In this document: positions 32,743-41,918 of the stretch, one piece after another | Numbering within the stretch: the first letter of the stretch is position 1 | How the letters are laid out: each line of letters opens with the position of its first letter | Source of the DNA: Streptomyces sp. 2114.4 | GTDB taxonomy: Bacteria; Actinomycetota; Actinomycetes; Streptomycetales; Streptomycetaceae | NCBI RefSeq assembly: GCF_900187385.1 | Contig: NZ_FYEY01000001.1 | Location: 3,472,001 to 3,536,000, forward strand | Direction: 5' to 3' | Length of the DNA: 64,000 nt | Notes under the pieces: generated by a model | Database searches by the model: none | Told to the model about the DNA's origin: nothing | Seen by the model: the letters and a program-made list of their open reading frames with translations, nothing else | Program-made: the position numbers and the translations under genes

Positions 32743-34439
32743 CACTTACCGCCTCCGAGGAGCTGCTGGACGGCCGGGTCGGTGAGGCCGAGGAGGGCCG
32801 CGGGCCACAGTCCGGCGAGGACGGTGAGGACGGCGAGGGGGGTCCAGGCCGCGTACTCGTAGCGCGCGAGGTCGGGGATGACGGGGGCCGGTGCGGCCGG
32901 GGCCGTGGTGGCCGCTTCGGCCGCCGTCGCGGTGCCCTCCTCGACCGCCGGGACGGCTTCCACGGCCGCCGGGGTGCCGCCCATGCAGACGCGGCGGACG
33001 ACGAGCAGCAGGTAGGCGGCGGTCAGCAGGGTGCCGAGGCCGGCCAGCGCCATGAACGTCAGGAAGGCGGGGCGGCTGAGCCCGGCGGCGGGCCGGAAGG
33101 CGCCGAACATCGCCAGCATCTCGCCCCAGAAGCCGGCCAGCCCGGGGAGGCCCAGCGAGGCGACCGCTCCGAAGGCGAGCAGGCCGCCGAAGCGGGGGGC
33201 CTTGCTGTAGAGGGCGGCGCCGGTGCCGTACGGAAGGGGCGCGGCAAGGCCGCTCGTTGAGGGGCGGTGGTCGGGCGACTGGCGGGACAGGGTGTCGAGG
33301 TCGGTGCTGCCGGTGCGGTCCTTGAGCGCGCCGACCATGAAGAAGAGCAGGCCGGTGATGAGGCCGTGGGCGATGTTGGCGAACAGCGCGCCGTTGACGC
33401 CCGTGGGGGTCATGCTGGCGATGCCGAGCAGCACGAAGCCCATGTGGCCGACGGAGCTGTAGGCGATCAGGCGCTTGAGGTCGCCGCCCGCGCCCTTGCG
33501 GACGAGGGCGAGGCAGGCGAGCGAGCCGTAGATGATGCCGATGGCGGCCAGCGCGGCGAGGTACGGCGCGAAGGTGTGCATGCCCTCGGGGGTGATGGGC
33601 AGCGCGATCCGCACGAAGCCGTAGGTGCCCATCTTCAGCAGGACGCCGGCCAGCAGCACCGAGCCGACGGTGGGGGCGGCGGTGTGGGCGTCCGGCAGCC
33701 AGCTGTGCAGCGGCCACAGCGGGGACTTGACGGCCAGTCCGATGCCGACCGCGAGCACCGCCAGGAGCTGAACCGTGTGGCTGAGCTGCGCTTTCGGCCC
33801 GTTGTCAGTGGCGAGTGCCACCATGTCAAAGGTGCCGGATTTCACGCCGATGAGGAGGAGGCCGAGCAGCATCACGACGGAGCCGAGCAGCGTGTAGAGG
33901 ATGAACTTCCAGGCCGCCGCCTGCTTTCCCGCACCGCCCCAGCGGGCGATGAGGAAGTACATCGGGATGAGGACCATCTCGAAGGCGAGGAAGAACAGCA
34001 TCAGGTCGAGGACGGCGAAGCTGGCGAGGGTACCGGCTTCGAGAGTGAGCAGCAGGGCCACAAATGCCTTGGGGGACGGGCCCGTCGGCATGTGGAAGTA
34101 GCTGTAGAGGGCGCAGAGGAAGGTCAGCAGCGCGGTCAGTACGACAAGGGGGAGCGAGATGCCGTCGACGCCGAGGTGGATGCGGATGTCCAGCGCCGGG
34201 ATCCAGCTGAGGTCGGTGGTGGCCTGCATACGGGCCGGGTGGTCGTGGTCGAAGCCGGCGGCCAGCGCGACGGCCGCGGCGAGCACGGCACCGGTGACGG
34301 TCACGCCGTGGCGCAGTACGGCCTGGCCGGGGTTGCGGCCCTTGAGGCCGGGGGGCGCCGGGAGCAGGGCGCCGGCCGCGCCCAGCAGGGGGAGGACGAC
34401 GACCGCCGCGAGGAGGTACTGCAGAGCGGTGGGGTTCAC
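32742..34439 (-). CDS. nuoM2: NADH-quinone oxidoreductase subunit M, second copy
   Basis: 565 residues from a GTG with GAGGAGGG upstream. Antiporter-like subunit with the family residues FLAFEMVLIPMYFLIARWGG (essential Glu) and AVKSPLWPLHSWLPDAHTAA (essential Lys), then FGAVASLGLPGLAGFWGEML. An Ala/Thr/Glu-rich cytoplasmic insert lies near the C-terminus (about 505-530). It follows nuoL2 after 168 nt, the only large gap in the operon; that gap holds short direct repeats. Confidence 0.95.
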   Translation of the reverse strand: MNPTALQYLLAAVVVLPLLGAAGALLPAPPGLKGRNPGQAVLRHGVTVTGAVLAAAVALAAGFDHDHPARMQATTDLSWIPALDIRIHLGVDGISLPLVVLTALLTFLCALYSYFHMPTGPSPKAFVALLLTLEAGTLASFAVLDLMLFFLAFEMVLIPMYFLIARWGGAGKQAAAWKFILYTLLGSVVMLLGLLLIGVKSGTFDMVALATDNGPKAQLSHTVQLLAVLAVGIGLAVKSPLWPLHSWLPDAHTAAPTVGSVLLAGVLLKMGTYGFVRIALPITPEGMHTFAPYLAALAAIGIIYGSLACLALVRKGAGGDLKRLIAYSSVGHMGFVLLGIASMTPTGVNGALFANIAHGLITGLLFFMVGALKDRTGSTDLDTLSRQSPDHRPSTSGLAAPLPYGTGAALYSKAPRFGGLLAFGAVASLGLPGLAGFWGEMLAMFGAFRPAAGLSRPAFLTFMALAGLGTLLTAAYLLLVVRRVCMGGTPAAVEAVPAVEEGTATAAEAATTAPAAPAPVIPDLARYEYAAWTPLAVLTVLAGLWPAALLGLTDPAVQQLLGGGK

Positions 34440-34499
34440 GGGTCAGGCCCTCCTCAGGGGGTCGGCTCCGGCGAGCCTGGCCACGAGGGGCGTCGGCTG

Positions 34500-34607
34500 G
34501 GGGTGCGGGGTGCGTGCACCGGGGGTGCGGCCGTCAGGCATACGTGCGCCAGGCGTACGTGCGCCGGGGGCGTGGAACATCGGCATCGGCATCGGCATCG
34601 GCATCGG
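34500..34607. repeat. Short direct repeats between nuoL2 and nuoM2
   Basis: The 168-nt gap contains near repeats (CATACGTGCGCCAGG then CGTACGTGCGCCGGG) and, next to the nuoL2 stop, a run of five ATCGGC hexamers at about 34578-34607. Nothing here looks like a gene. The run may be a slippage-prone site with no function. Confidence 0.6.
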
Positions 34608-36605
34608 TCAGGCTCCCGTGCCCGTGGCGACGAGGATGGCGGCGACGGCCAGGACAAGCGAGCCCGCGAGCAGCGCGGCGAGGTAGGTCTGCACGTTCCC
34701 GGTCTGGGCACGGCGGACCGCGGCGCCCAGCAGGCGGGGGGCGGTGCCCGCGCCGCGGACGTAGGTGTCGACGACCTCACGGTCGAGGAAGCGCACGAGC
34801 GTGGCGGCGGCGCGTACGGGCCGGACGAAGAGGGCGGAGTAGACGGCGTCGAGGTGGAAGCCGACCGCGGCATGACGCTGCAGCGGACCCAGGAGGAGGC
34901 GGCCGGGGTCGGCCGGGTCCGGGGCGCCGGCGTTGTCGCCGTAGGCCGGGGCGTGGATGTCGATGGCCACCTCCTCGGCGATCGCGGGGGTGGCGTCCGG
35001 AGCGGCGACGACCGCGCCGAGGGGGATACGGGCGGCGAGCGCGGTGGTGTGCCGCCAGGCCGCATAGGTGACCAGGCCGCCGACGAGGGCGATACCGGTG
35101 CCCAGGACGGAGGTGGTCAGGGTCGGCGCGAGCGAACGCCCGTCGAACCAGCCGGGCAGGTAGGGGGCGGCGAGGCCGAGCGCCACGGTCGGGACGAAGA
35201 GCACCCACAGGACGGCGTTCATGGCGACCGGCTGCGGGCCGTGGTCGGGGGCTTCGGCGCCCTTGCCCTTGAAGGCCAGCAGCCACAGGCGGGTGGCGTA
35301 GGCCGCGGTGAGCAGGGCGGTCAGCAGTCCGGAGACCAGTACGGTCCAGCCGGCCGCACCGGGGATGCCGTGCGCGTGACCGGTGGCGGCGTGTTCGGCG
35401 GCGCCCAGGACGGCTTCCTTGGAGAAGAAGCCGGCGAACGGCGGGATCGCGGCGAGCGCGAGCAGCGCCACGGTGACCGTCCAGTAGGCGTCCGGGATGC
35501 GCCGGGCCAGGCCGCTCATCCGGGACATGGCGGCCAGCGAGTTGGTGCCGGCGGCGTGGATGATCACGCCGGCGCCGAGGAAGAGGAGGGCCTTGAAGGC
35601 ACCGTGCGAGATGAGGTGGAAGACGGCGGCGCCGCGGTCGCCGACGGCCAGGGCGCCGAGCATGTAGCCGAGCTGTCCGACCGTCGAATAGGCCAGGACA
35701 CGCTTGATGTCGTCCTGGGCCAGTGCGGCCAGCCCCGAGCCGACCATGGTGAGCGCGGCCATGACGGCGAGCACCACCAGCGCGGCCGCGGAGGCGGCGA
35801 AGACGGGGAGGAGACGGGCCACGAGATAGACACCGGCGGCCACCATCGTCGCGGCGTGGATCAGCGCCGAGACCGGCGTCGGGCCGGCCATCGCGTCCGG
35901 GAGCCAGGTGTGCAGCGGGAACTGCGCCGACTTGCCGGCGACACCGGCGAGCAGCAGCAGTGCGATCAGCGTCGGATGGTCCAGGCCGCCGGCGGCGACG
36001 GAGCCGAGGATGCCGGTGATGCGGAAGGTTCCGGCGTCGGCGGCCAGCGCGAAGATGCCGAAGAGGAAGGGGACGTCGCCGAGCTTGGTGACGAGGAAGG
36101 CCTTGAGGGAGGCGGCGCGGGCGGCCTCGGTCTCCCAGTAGTGGCCGACGAGGAAGTAGGAGCAGATGCCCATGACTTCCCAGCCGACCAGCAGCAGCAT
36201 CAGGTCGCCGGTGTAGACGACCAGCAGCATCGCGGAGGTGAAGAGCGAGACCAGCGCGGCGTAGGAGGGGTAGCGCGGGTCGTCGCGCAGATAGCCGGTG
36301 GAGTAGATCTGCACACAGGTCGCCACGACACCGACCAGGACGGCGATCAGCGCGGCGAAGCCGTCGATGTGCAGGGCCAGGTCGATGGGGATCGAGCCGG
36401 TCGGGGTGAGCTCGGTGGCGATGTCGGTGGCCGGTCCGGTGCCCTGTCCGACGGCGACGGTCACGGTGAGCACGGCCGCGGCCAGCGTCGGCAGCACGGC
36501 CAACGGCCGGACGAAGCCGGGCGCACGGCGGCCGAGGAGGAGGCCGGCGACGGCCCCGAGGAAGGGCAGGAGGGGAACGAGAACGGCGGTGGTGGTGAGG
36601 GTCAC
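34608..36605 (-). CDS. nuoL2: NADH-quinone oxidoreductase subunit L, second copy
   Basis: 665 residues from a GTG that overlaps the nuoK2 stop (GTGA). The largest antiporter-like subunit. [17 protein letters not shown] carries the key glutamate, and [20 protein letters not shown] with [19 protein letters not shown] carries the lysine and histidine residues. [20 protein letters not shown] and the C-terminal lateral-helix region are also recognisable. All proton-channel residues I can check are kept. Confidence 0.95.
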   Translation of the reverse strand: MTLTTTAVLVPLLPFLGAVAGLLLGRRAPGFVRPLAVLPTLAAAVLTVTVAVGQGTGPATDIATELTPTGSIPIDLALHIDGFAALIAVLVGVVATCVQIYSTGYLRDDPRYPSYAALVSLFTSAMLLVVYTGDLMLLLVGWEVMGICSYFLVGHYWETEAARAASLKAFLVTKLGDVPFLFGIFALAADAGTFRITGILGSVAAGGLDHPTLIALLLLAGVAGKSAQFPLHTWLPDAMAGPTPVSALIHAATMVAAGVYLVARLLPVFAASAAALVVLAVMAALTMVGSGLAALAQDDIKRVLAYSTVGQLGYMLGALAVGDRGAAVFHLISHGAFKALLFLGAGVIIHAAGTNSLAAMSRMSGLARRIPDAYWTVTVALLALAAIPPFAGFFSKEAVLGAAEHAATGHAHGIPGAAGWTVLVSGLLTALLTAAYATRLWLLAFKGKGAEAPDHGPQPVAMNAVLWVLFVPTVALGLAAPYLPGWFDGRSLAPTLTTSVLGTGIALVGGLVTYAAWRHTTALAARIPLGAVVAAPDATPAIAEEVAIDIHAPAYGDNAGAPDPADPGRLLLGPLQRHAAVGFHLDAVYSALFVRPVRAAATLVRFLDREVVDTYVRGAGTAPRLLGAAVRRAQTGNVQTYLAALLAGSLVLAVAAILVATGTGA

Positions 36606-36964
36606 GCGGCGGCCTCCGCCGTGGTGTCCGGCTGCGGGTCCCCGTCCGTGGCGCCCGTCTTCTCGGCGAGATCGCGGAGCCGGTCGATGTCGGAGCTGCC
36701 GCGGTTGCGGTAGACGAGCAGCACGATCGCCAGGCCGATGCCGATCTCGGCGGCGGCGATCGCGATGGTGAAGAGGGTGAGGGCCTGGCCGGTGTGCAGG
36801 GTGTCGCGCAGCCAGACGTCGAAGGCGACGAGGTTGAGGTTGACGGCGTTGAGCATCAGCTCGACGGACATCAGCACCAGGATCGCGTTGCGGCGCGCGA
36901 GCACGCCGTACAGCCCGGTGCAGAAGAGGAGGACGGCGAGGACGGCCGGGTAGACGAGATGCAT
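36602..36964 (-). CDS. nuoK2: NADH-quinone oxidoreductase subunit K, second copy
   Basis: 120 residues from the ATG at 36962-36964, which overlaps the nuoJ2 stop by one base (TGATG). Three transmembrane helices with the buried glutamates in [20 protein letters not shown] and [22 protein letters not shown]-terminal polar tail of about 30 residues ([20 protein letters not shown]) is longer than in the usual ~100-residue NuoK. Confidence 0.95.
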   Translation of the reverse strand: MHLVYPAVLAVLLFCTGLYGVLARRNAILVLMSVELMLNAVNLNLVAFDVWLRDTLHTGQALTLFTIAIAAAEIGIGLAIVLLVYRNRGSSDIDRLRDLAEKTGATDGDPQPDTTAEAAA

Positions 36965-37608
36965 CAGCGCTGCTCCTCTCGCGGGGCGGGGGCGGCCGGG
37001 GCCCGGGAGGCGGCGCGGGCCGGAGAGGCGGCGTTCTTCAGGCTCGCCGCCGCGGACCGCTCCTCCCCCGTCCTGCGGGACAGCACGATCGCCCCGACGA
37101 GCGCGGCCAGCAGCAGCACGGACAGCGCCTCGAAGGGCAGCACCCAGTACTGGAAGAGGCTGCGTCCGGAGGCCTCGGTGGAGCCCTGGGCGGCGCCCCC
37201 GAAGCTGATCCAGGTGGTGCGGAAGGCATCCACGACGACCCAGACCAGGGCGGCGGCCGAGGCGAGGGCCACCGCGAGCGCGGCCCAGCGGTTGCCCGAA
37301 TCGGCGTCCGGGGAGCGGCCGATGGGCGCCTTGGTGAGCATCAGCCCGAAGAGCAGGAGGACGACGACGGAACCGACGTAGATCAGCACCTGCACCCAGG
37401 CGATGAACTCGGCCGTCAGCAGCAGGTATTCGACGGCGATCCCGCCGAGGGCGACGACCAGCCAGAGTGCGGCGTGCACCAGCTGCCGGGTGGTGACGGT
37501 GATGACGGCCGCGCCGAGGGTGGCGATCCCGACGAGGAGGAAGGCGATCTCGACACCGGTGGTCGAGAGGAAGCCGTGGCCGGCTGCGGTGGCGGCGGCG
37601 AGCGTCAC
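36964..37608 (-). CDS. nuoJ2: NADH-quinone oxidoreductase subunit J, second copy
   Basis: 214 residues from the GTG at 37606-37608, which overlaps the nuoI2 stop (GTGA) and has AGGGGAGG 5 nt upstream; longer in-frame readings are shadows inside nuoI2. Five transmembrane helices. The TM3 pi-bulge region reads [20 protein letters not shown], as in complex I. The last ~30 residues are an Ala/Arg-rich cytoplasmic tail. Confidence 0.94.
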   Translation of the reverse strand: MTLAAATAAGHGFLSTTGVEIAFLLVGIATLGAAVITVTTRQLVHAALWLVVALGGIAVEYLLLTAEFIAWVQVLIYVGSVVVLLLFGLMLTKAPIGRSPDADSGNRWAALAVALASAAALVWVVVDAFRTTWISFGGAAQGSTEASGRSLFQYWVLPFEALSVLLLAALVGAIVLSRRTGEERSAAASLKNAASPARAASRAPAAPAPREEQR

Positions 37609-38312
37609 TGTCCCTCCCCTGGGGTGTCCGGTCGGTCCGGTCGGTTCCGGTCCGTGGCCCGATCGGCGGTTCCGGCCTGATCGGCGGTTCCGGCCTGATC
37701 GGCGGTCGGATCCTGATCCGCTGTCGGGTCCTGATCCGCTGTCGGGTCCTGGGTCCGGGCCCGGGCGGCCTCGGCCTCGGCTGCGGCCTGCTGCTGGGCG
37801 GCGAGCTTGTCCGCGGCCTTGCGGGCGGCGGCGAGCTCCTTGGGCTCCTCGGCCGCCGGGTCGAGCGCCGGCGGTTCGGGCACCGTCCACATCCACTCGC
37901 GGAGCTTGTCGCGCTCATGGGTCAGATCGCGGATGTCCGTCTCGGCGTACTCGAACTCGGGTGACCAGAAGAGCGCGTCGAAGGGGCAGACCTCGATGCA
38001 GATACCGCAGTACATGCACAGCGCGAAGTCGATCGCGAAGCGGTCCAGCACATTGCGGCTGCGCTCCCGGCCCCCGGGAGCGGCCGGTGGCACCGTCTCC
38101 TTGTGGGAGTCGATGTAGATGCACCAGTCCGGGCACTCACGGGCGCACAGCATGCAGACCGTGCAGTTCTCCTCGAACAGCCCGATGACGCCACGGGTAC
38201 GGGGCGCGAGGTCGGGCTGGACGTCCGGGTACTGCGCGGTGACCGATCGTTTCGTCATCGTCCGCAGGGTGACGGCCAGCCCCTTGGCGAGGCCGGAGCC
38301 GGGGAAGCTCAT
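37605..38312 (-). CDS. nuoI2: NADH-quinone oxidoreductase subunit I, second copy, with repeat tail
   Basis: 235 residues from the ATG at 38310-38312, overlapping the nuoH2 stop (ATGA). Two ferredoxin-type 4Fe-4S motifs are complete: [12 protein letters not shown] and [12 protein letters not shown], binding clusters N6a and N6b. The core ends at about residue 160. A tail of charged and Ala/Gln-rich sequence follows, with tandem DPTADQ and AGTADQ repeats near the C-terminus. The tail is not part of any complex I subunit I know. The underlying DNA is an 18-bp repeat array at about 37660-37755. Confidence 0.94.
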   Translation of the reverse strand: MSFPGSGLAKGLAVTLRTMTKRSVTAQYPDVQPDLAPRTRGVIGLFEENCTVCMLCARECPDWCIYIDSHKETVPPAAPGGRERSRNVLDRFAIDFALCMYCGICIEVCPFDALFWSPEFEYAETDIRDLTHERDKLREWMWTVPEPPALDPAAEEPKELAAARKAADKLAAQQQAAAEAEAARARTQDPTADQDPTADQDPTADQAGTADQAGTADRATDRNRPDRPDTPGEGQ

Positions 38313-39277
38313 GACGAGATCACCACCTTGACGACGCCGGTGAGGGCGATCTGGGCGAGGGCGAGCGGGATGAGGACCGTCCAGGCGAGCTTTTGCAGCT
38401 GGTCCTCGCGCAGCCGCGGGTAGGTCACCCGCAGCCAGATGACGCCGAAGGCGAGGATCACGGTCTTCAGCAGCGTCCACAGCCAGCCCAGGCCGTCGGC
38501 GCCGAACGGGCCGTGCCAGCCGCCGAGGAAGAGGACCGAGGTCAGGGCGCAGAGGACGACGATGCCGGCGTACTCGGCGAGCAGGAAGAGCGCGAAGCGC
38601 AGTCCGGTGTACTCGGTGTAGGCACCGAAGATGATCTCCGAGTCGGCGACCGGCATGTCGAACGGCGGCCGCTGCAGCTCGGCGAGCCCGGCGGTGAAGA
38701 AGACGACGCCGCCGACGATCTGCCACGGCACCCACCACCAGTGGAAGGCCTCGATGATGCCGGGCAGCGAGAGCGTGCCGGCCGCCATCGCGACGGAGGC
38801 CGCGGCCAGCAGCATCGGCAGCTCGTACGCCAGCAGCTGCGCGGCCGTCCGCAGACCGCCGAGCAGCGAGAACTTGTTCGCCGAGGCCCAGCCCGCCATC
38901 AGCGAGCCGAGCACGCCGACGCCCATGACGGCGAGCACGAAGAAGATCCCCGCGTCCAGGGCCTGTCCCACGGCGTTGTGCGGGCCTATCGGGATGGCGA
39001 CCAGGACCAGGAGGTACGGCAGCAGGGCGACGGCGGGCGCGAGCTGGAAGATCCGCCGGTCGGCGCCGGCCGGAACGATGTCCTCCTTCTGCGCGAACTT
39101 CACGCCGTCGGCCACCAGCTGCGCCCAGCCGTGGAAGCCGCCCGCGTACATCGGCCCGAGCCGGCCCTGCATATGGGCCATGACCTTGTGCTCGGTCTGC
39201 CCGATGACCAGGGGAAAGACCAGGAAGACGACGAAGACGGCGACGAGGCGCAGCGCGATGTCGAGAGCGTCGCTCAT
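38309..39277 (-). CDS. nuoH2: NADH-quinone oxidoreductase subunit H, second copy
   Basis: 322 residues, start ATG overlapping the nuoC2 stop (ATGA). NuoH forms much of the quinone chamber with NuoB and NuoD. Conserved parts are [12 protein letters not shown] near residue 40, [12 protein letters not shown] (usually QxxxYE), and the matrix loop [20 protein letters not shown] with [11 protein letters not shown]. The usual Glu of PEAE is Asp here, and the second helix has EHK where ERK is usual. The quinone-facing loops are kept although no nuoD is encoded next to it. Confidence 0.94.
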   Translation of the reverse strand: MSDALDIALRLVAVFVVFLVFPLVIGQTEHKVMAHMQGRLGPMYAGGFHGWAQLVADGVKFAQKEDIVPAGADRRIFQLAPAVALLPYLLVLVAIPIGPHNAVGQALDAGIFFVLAVMGVGVLGSLMAGWASANKFSLLGGLRTAAQLLAYELPMLLAAASVAMAAGTLSLPGIIEAFHWWWVPWQIVGGVVFFTAGLAELQRPPFDMPVADSEIIFGAYTEYTGLRFALFLLAEYAGIVVLCALTSVLFLGGWHGPFGADGLGWLWTLLKTVILAFGVIWLRVTYPRLREDQLQKLAWTVLIPLALAQIALTGVVKVVISS

Positions 39278-40572
39278 GGGGTGTCGCCTCCTTGCTCCGG
39301 CTCCGGCTTCTCCACCGGCTTCGGCTCCGGCTTCTCCACCGGCTCCGGCTCCGCCTTCTGCTCCGGCTCCGCGCTTTTCTCCGGCTCCGGTTTCTTCTCC
39401 GGCTCGTCGAAGGCCGGACGGGCGTGGTGCCAGGGCGCGTCCGAGGAGCGGGGGGCCGCCTCCTTCGGGGGAGCCGCCGCGGCTTCCTTGGCCGGGGTCT
39501 TTGTCGACGGGGTCCCGGCCGACGGGGTCTTCGCCGGCGAGGTCGTTGCAGAGGTCCCCTTGGTCGCGGCCGCCTCAGGGGTGCCCTCGGTCGCGGCAGC
39601 TCCGGTCGCCGCCTCGGTCGAAGCCGCCTCTGCCGTCTGCCGCTGGGCGGCCGACCCCTCGCTCGCCGACCGCGTACGCCGCGCCGGGCGCTCCGGCCGC
39701 TCGGGACGTGCCTCGGCCGCCGGGGGCGCGGCAGCCCCGGTCGCCGCCTCGGTCGAGGCCGCCTCTGCCGCCTGTCGCTGGCCGGCCGAGCCCTCTCCCG
39801 CGGTCCGCGTACGCCGCGCCGGCCGCTCGCCCGCGGCACCACCGGCCGCACGTGCACCACCGGCCGCCCGCGCACCCCTCGCCGGACGCGCGGGAGCAGG
39901 CGGCAGCTGGCCCTTCAGCGGGCCCCACTCGTTCGGGTCCGGAACGCCGGGGGGCAGCATCTGGCGGCGCTTGGGCCCGCCGTGCTCGGACTCCCCCGGT
40001 TCCTTGGCCCCCGGCCATGCCTTGGCGACCCGCGCCGCCAGCACGAAGTCCTTGCGCAGCGGGTGCCCCTCGAAGTTCTCCGGGAGCAGCAGCGGTACGA
40101 GGTGCGGGTGGCCGGTGAAGTCGACACCGAACATCTCGTGGGTCTCGCGCTCGTGCCAGCCCGCGCCCGCGTAGACACCGACGGCGGTGGGCAGCGCGGC
40201 CGCCTCGTGCGGCACGGTCGTCCGCACGATCAGGCGGTGGACGGTGCCGGGCCGCGCCACATCGGCGAGGTGCGCGCAGATCCGGAAGCCGGTACCGGGC
40301 TCATCGACGGCGCTCAGCCAGTCGAAGTAGCTGCAGCCCAGGTCGTCGCGGGCGGCCGTCAGCGCGGTGAGCCAGCCGTCCACGGGGACGTCGACGGTCA
40401 GCGCGTCGTACGCCAGCTCCGCCGTGGCCCCCGTACCGAAGATCTCGCTCGCGGGCCGCGGCAGCCAGCCGACAACGGGCTCGGCGACAGGCTGCTCGGG
40501 CTGCTCGGCCTGGGCGGCGTTCTCCGCCTCCTCCGGCTGCTGCTCCGGCTGCTGCTGCGGCTGCTCGCTCAT
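39274..40572 (-). CDS. nuoC2: NADH-quinone oxidoreductase subunit C, second copy, with long C-terminal tail
   Basis: 432 residues, start ATG overlapping the nuoB2 stop. Residues about 1-35 are Gln/Glu-rich. The NuoC core at about 40-205 has [18 protein letters not shown] and the signature [20 protein letters not shown] followed by [16 protein letters not shown]. From about 225 to the end the sequence is low complexity: Pro/Ala/Arg, then repeated ARRTR...GSAxQRQxAEAAS(T)EAATGAA units, then Lys/Pro/Glu-rich PEPEK repeats. There is no NuoD domain in it. The core is about 170 residues, so over half of the protein is extension. Confidence 0.92.
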   Translation of the reverse strand: MSEQPQQQPEQQPEEAENAAQAEQPEQPVAEPVVGWLPRPASEIFGTGATAELAYDALTVDVPVDGWLTALTAARDDLGCSYFDWLSAVDEPGTGFRICAHLADVARPGTVHRLIVRTTVPHEAAALPTAVGVYAGAGWHERETHEMFGVDFTGHPHLVPLLLPENFEGHPLRKDFVLAARVAKAWPGAKEPGESEHGGPKRRQMLPPGVPDPNEWGPLKGQLPPAPARPARGARAAGGARAAGGAAGERPARRTRTAGEGSAGQRQAAEAASTEAATGAAAPPAAEARPERPERPARRTRSASEGSAAQRQTAEAASTEAATGAAATEGTPEAAATKGTSATTSPAKTPSAGTPSTKTPAKEAAAAPPKEAAPRSSDAPWHHARPAFDEPEKKPEPEKSAEPEQKAEPEPVEKPEPKPVEKPEPEQGGDTP

Positions 40573-41249
40573 CGGGGCTCCTCCCCCGCCGCCTTCGGCT
40601 CATCCGCAGCTGTCGCCCCGCCCGCCGGCTTCGGCGCGGGCGGCGTGACCAGCCCGCTGCGCAGCGCGGCGGCGGAGGGCCGGGCCGCGCCGCCCTTCGC
40701 GTACCGCTCCCCCAGCGACTCGCGGGCGATCTTCTCCTGGAGCTTGAGGATGCCCTGGAGCAGCGCCTCCGGACGCGGCGGGCAGCCCGGTACGTACACA
40801 TCCACCGGAATGATCTGGTCGACGCCCTTGGTGACCGAGTACGAATCCCAGTACGGGCCGCCACAGTTGGAGCAGGCTCCGAAGGAGATGACGTACTTCG
40901 GCTCGGGCATCTGCTCGTAGAGCCGCTTGACCGCGGGCGCCATCTTGTCGGTGACCGTGCCGGAGACGACCATCAGGTCGGCCTGGCGCGGGCCGGGCGC
41001 GAACGGGATCACGCCGAGCCGGATGAAGTCGTGCCGGGCCATGGACGCGGCGATGAACTCGATGGCGCAGCAGGCGAGGCCGAAGTTGAAGACCCAGAGG
41101 CTGTAGCGGCGGCCCCAGTTGAGGACCACCTTCATCGGTTCGGGCGCGAGCCGGGCCAGGGTGCCCAGGCGCCGCGGCTCCGGCAGGAACTGCGGGCCTT
41201 CGCCCTCGGACGCGGCTGCGGAGCTGTGGGAGGCGGGAGTCACGTCCAT
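40569..41249 (-). CDS. nuoB2: NADH-quinone oxidoreductase subunit B, second copy
   Basis: 226 residues from the ATG at 41247-41249, inside the end of nuoA2; a GTG 6 nt later is an alternative start. All four ligands of cluster N2 are there: the tandem pair in [13 protein letters not shown], the cysteine in [17 protein letters not shown], and [15 protein letters not shown]. The N2 cluster and quinone-site face are therefore intact. A C-terminal Ala/Pro tail of about 45 residues is typical of actinobacterial copies. Confidence 0.95.
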   Translation of the reverse strand: MDVTPASHSSAAASEGEGPQFLPEPRRLGTLARLAPEPMKVVLNWGRRYSLWVFNFGLACCAIEFIAASMARHDFIRLGVIPFAPGPRQADLMVVSGTVTDKMAPAVKRLYEQMPEPKYVISFGACSNCGGPYWDSYSVTKGVDQIIPVDVYVPGCPPRPEALLQGILKLQEKIARESLGERYAKGGAARPSAAALRSGLVTPPAPKPAGGATAADEPKAAGEEPR

Positions 41250-41641
41250 TCCAGGACGCCCTTCTTCCATGCGTAGAGCAGGCCGATGGCGAGGAAGCCG
41301 AGGAAGAGGAACATCTCCACCAGCGTCACACCACCGAAACCGGGGGCGGCGAAGATCGTCGCCCAGGGGAAAAGGAAGATCGAGTCGACGGCGAAGATGA
41401 CGTAGAGGAAGGCGTACACGTAGTAGCGGACCTGGGTGTGCGCCCAGCCCTCGCCGACGGGGTCCACGCCGCACTCGTACGTCAACAGCTTCTCGGGCGT
41501 CGGCACCACGGGCCGCAGCAGCCGCCCGGCACCGAAGGCCACGGCCACGAAGAGCACCCCGATCACGGCGATGATGCCGACGACCGAGTAGCCCTGGAAA
41601 TAGTCCGCGGCGACGGTGGTGCCCACGGTCGCGTCCGGCAC
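41240..41641 (-). CDS. nuoA2: NADH-quinone oxidoreductase subunit A, second copy
   Basis: 133 residues from a GTG with GAGGGG upstream. Three transmembrane helices; the conserved loop [20 protein letters not shown] with its cysteine and the second helix [20 protein letters not shown] are clear. First gene of the second nuo operon. On the minus strand a -10-like TAGACT lies at 41702-41707, about 60 nt upstream, but its -35 is weak. No Rex operator (TGTGAAC-type) is visible there. Confidence 0.95.
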   Translation of the reverse strand: MPDATVGTTVAADYFQGYSVVGIIAVIGVLFVAVAFGAGRLLRPVVPTPEKLLTYECGVDPVGEGWAHTQVRYYVYAFLYVIFAVDSIFLFPWATIFAAPGFGGVTLVEMFLFLGFLAIGLLYAWKKGVLEWT

Positions 41642-41918
41642 GTCCGCCCCTCGCTCCCTGACTGCGCTTGTTCAACGACTTCGACGATCTGTACGGACGG
41701 GAGTCTAGGCCCTGCACCGGCCGCGGTGAGCAGCCGGATCGTCGCGGACGGTGGGGTTGTCCCTACATCGCCCTACCTGGGCGGCAGGCAGCGTAGACGG
41801 CGCGGTCGGTTGTCTCAGAAGGTGTCTCACGGAGCGGACGGGTGCGGGGTGATCCGGGCGGGGCGGGACGTCGTGCCTCTCGTCGTTGGTCTCGCCTGGT
41901 CGCCGGGGCAGCGGCTTG

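Noticed and set aside
33267..36713. Plus-strand open frame of 1148 codons opposite nuoL2/nuoM2
   Set aside because: Gly/Glu/Arg-rich antisense product of two membrane-protein genes on the other strand; no coding signal.
39274..40572. Possible NuoCD fusion in nuoC2
   Set aside because: The extra C-terminal half is low complexity and has none of the NuoD motifs, so it is not a fused NuoD.
41642..41918. Rex operator upstream of nuoA2
   Set aside because: I looked for TGTGAAC-type dyads near the nuoA2 start and found none; only a weak -10-like hexamer is present.
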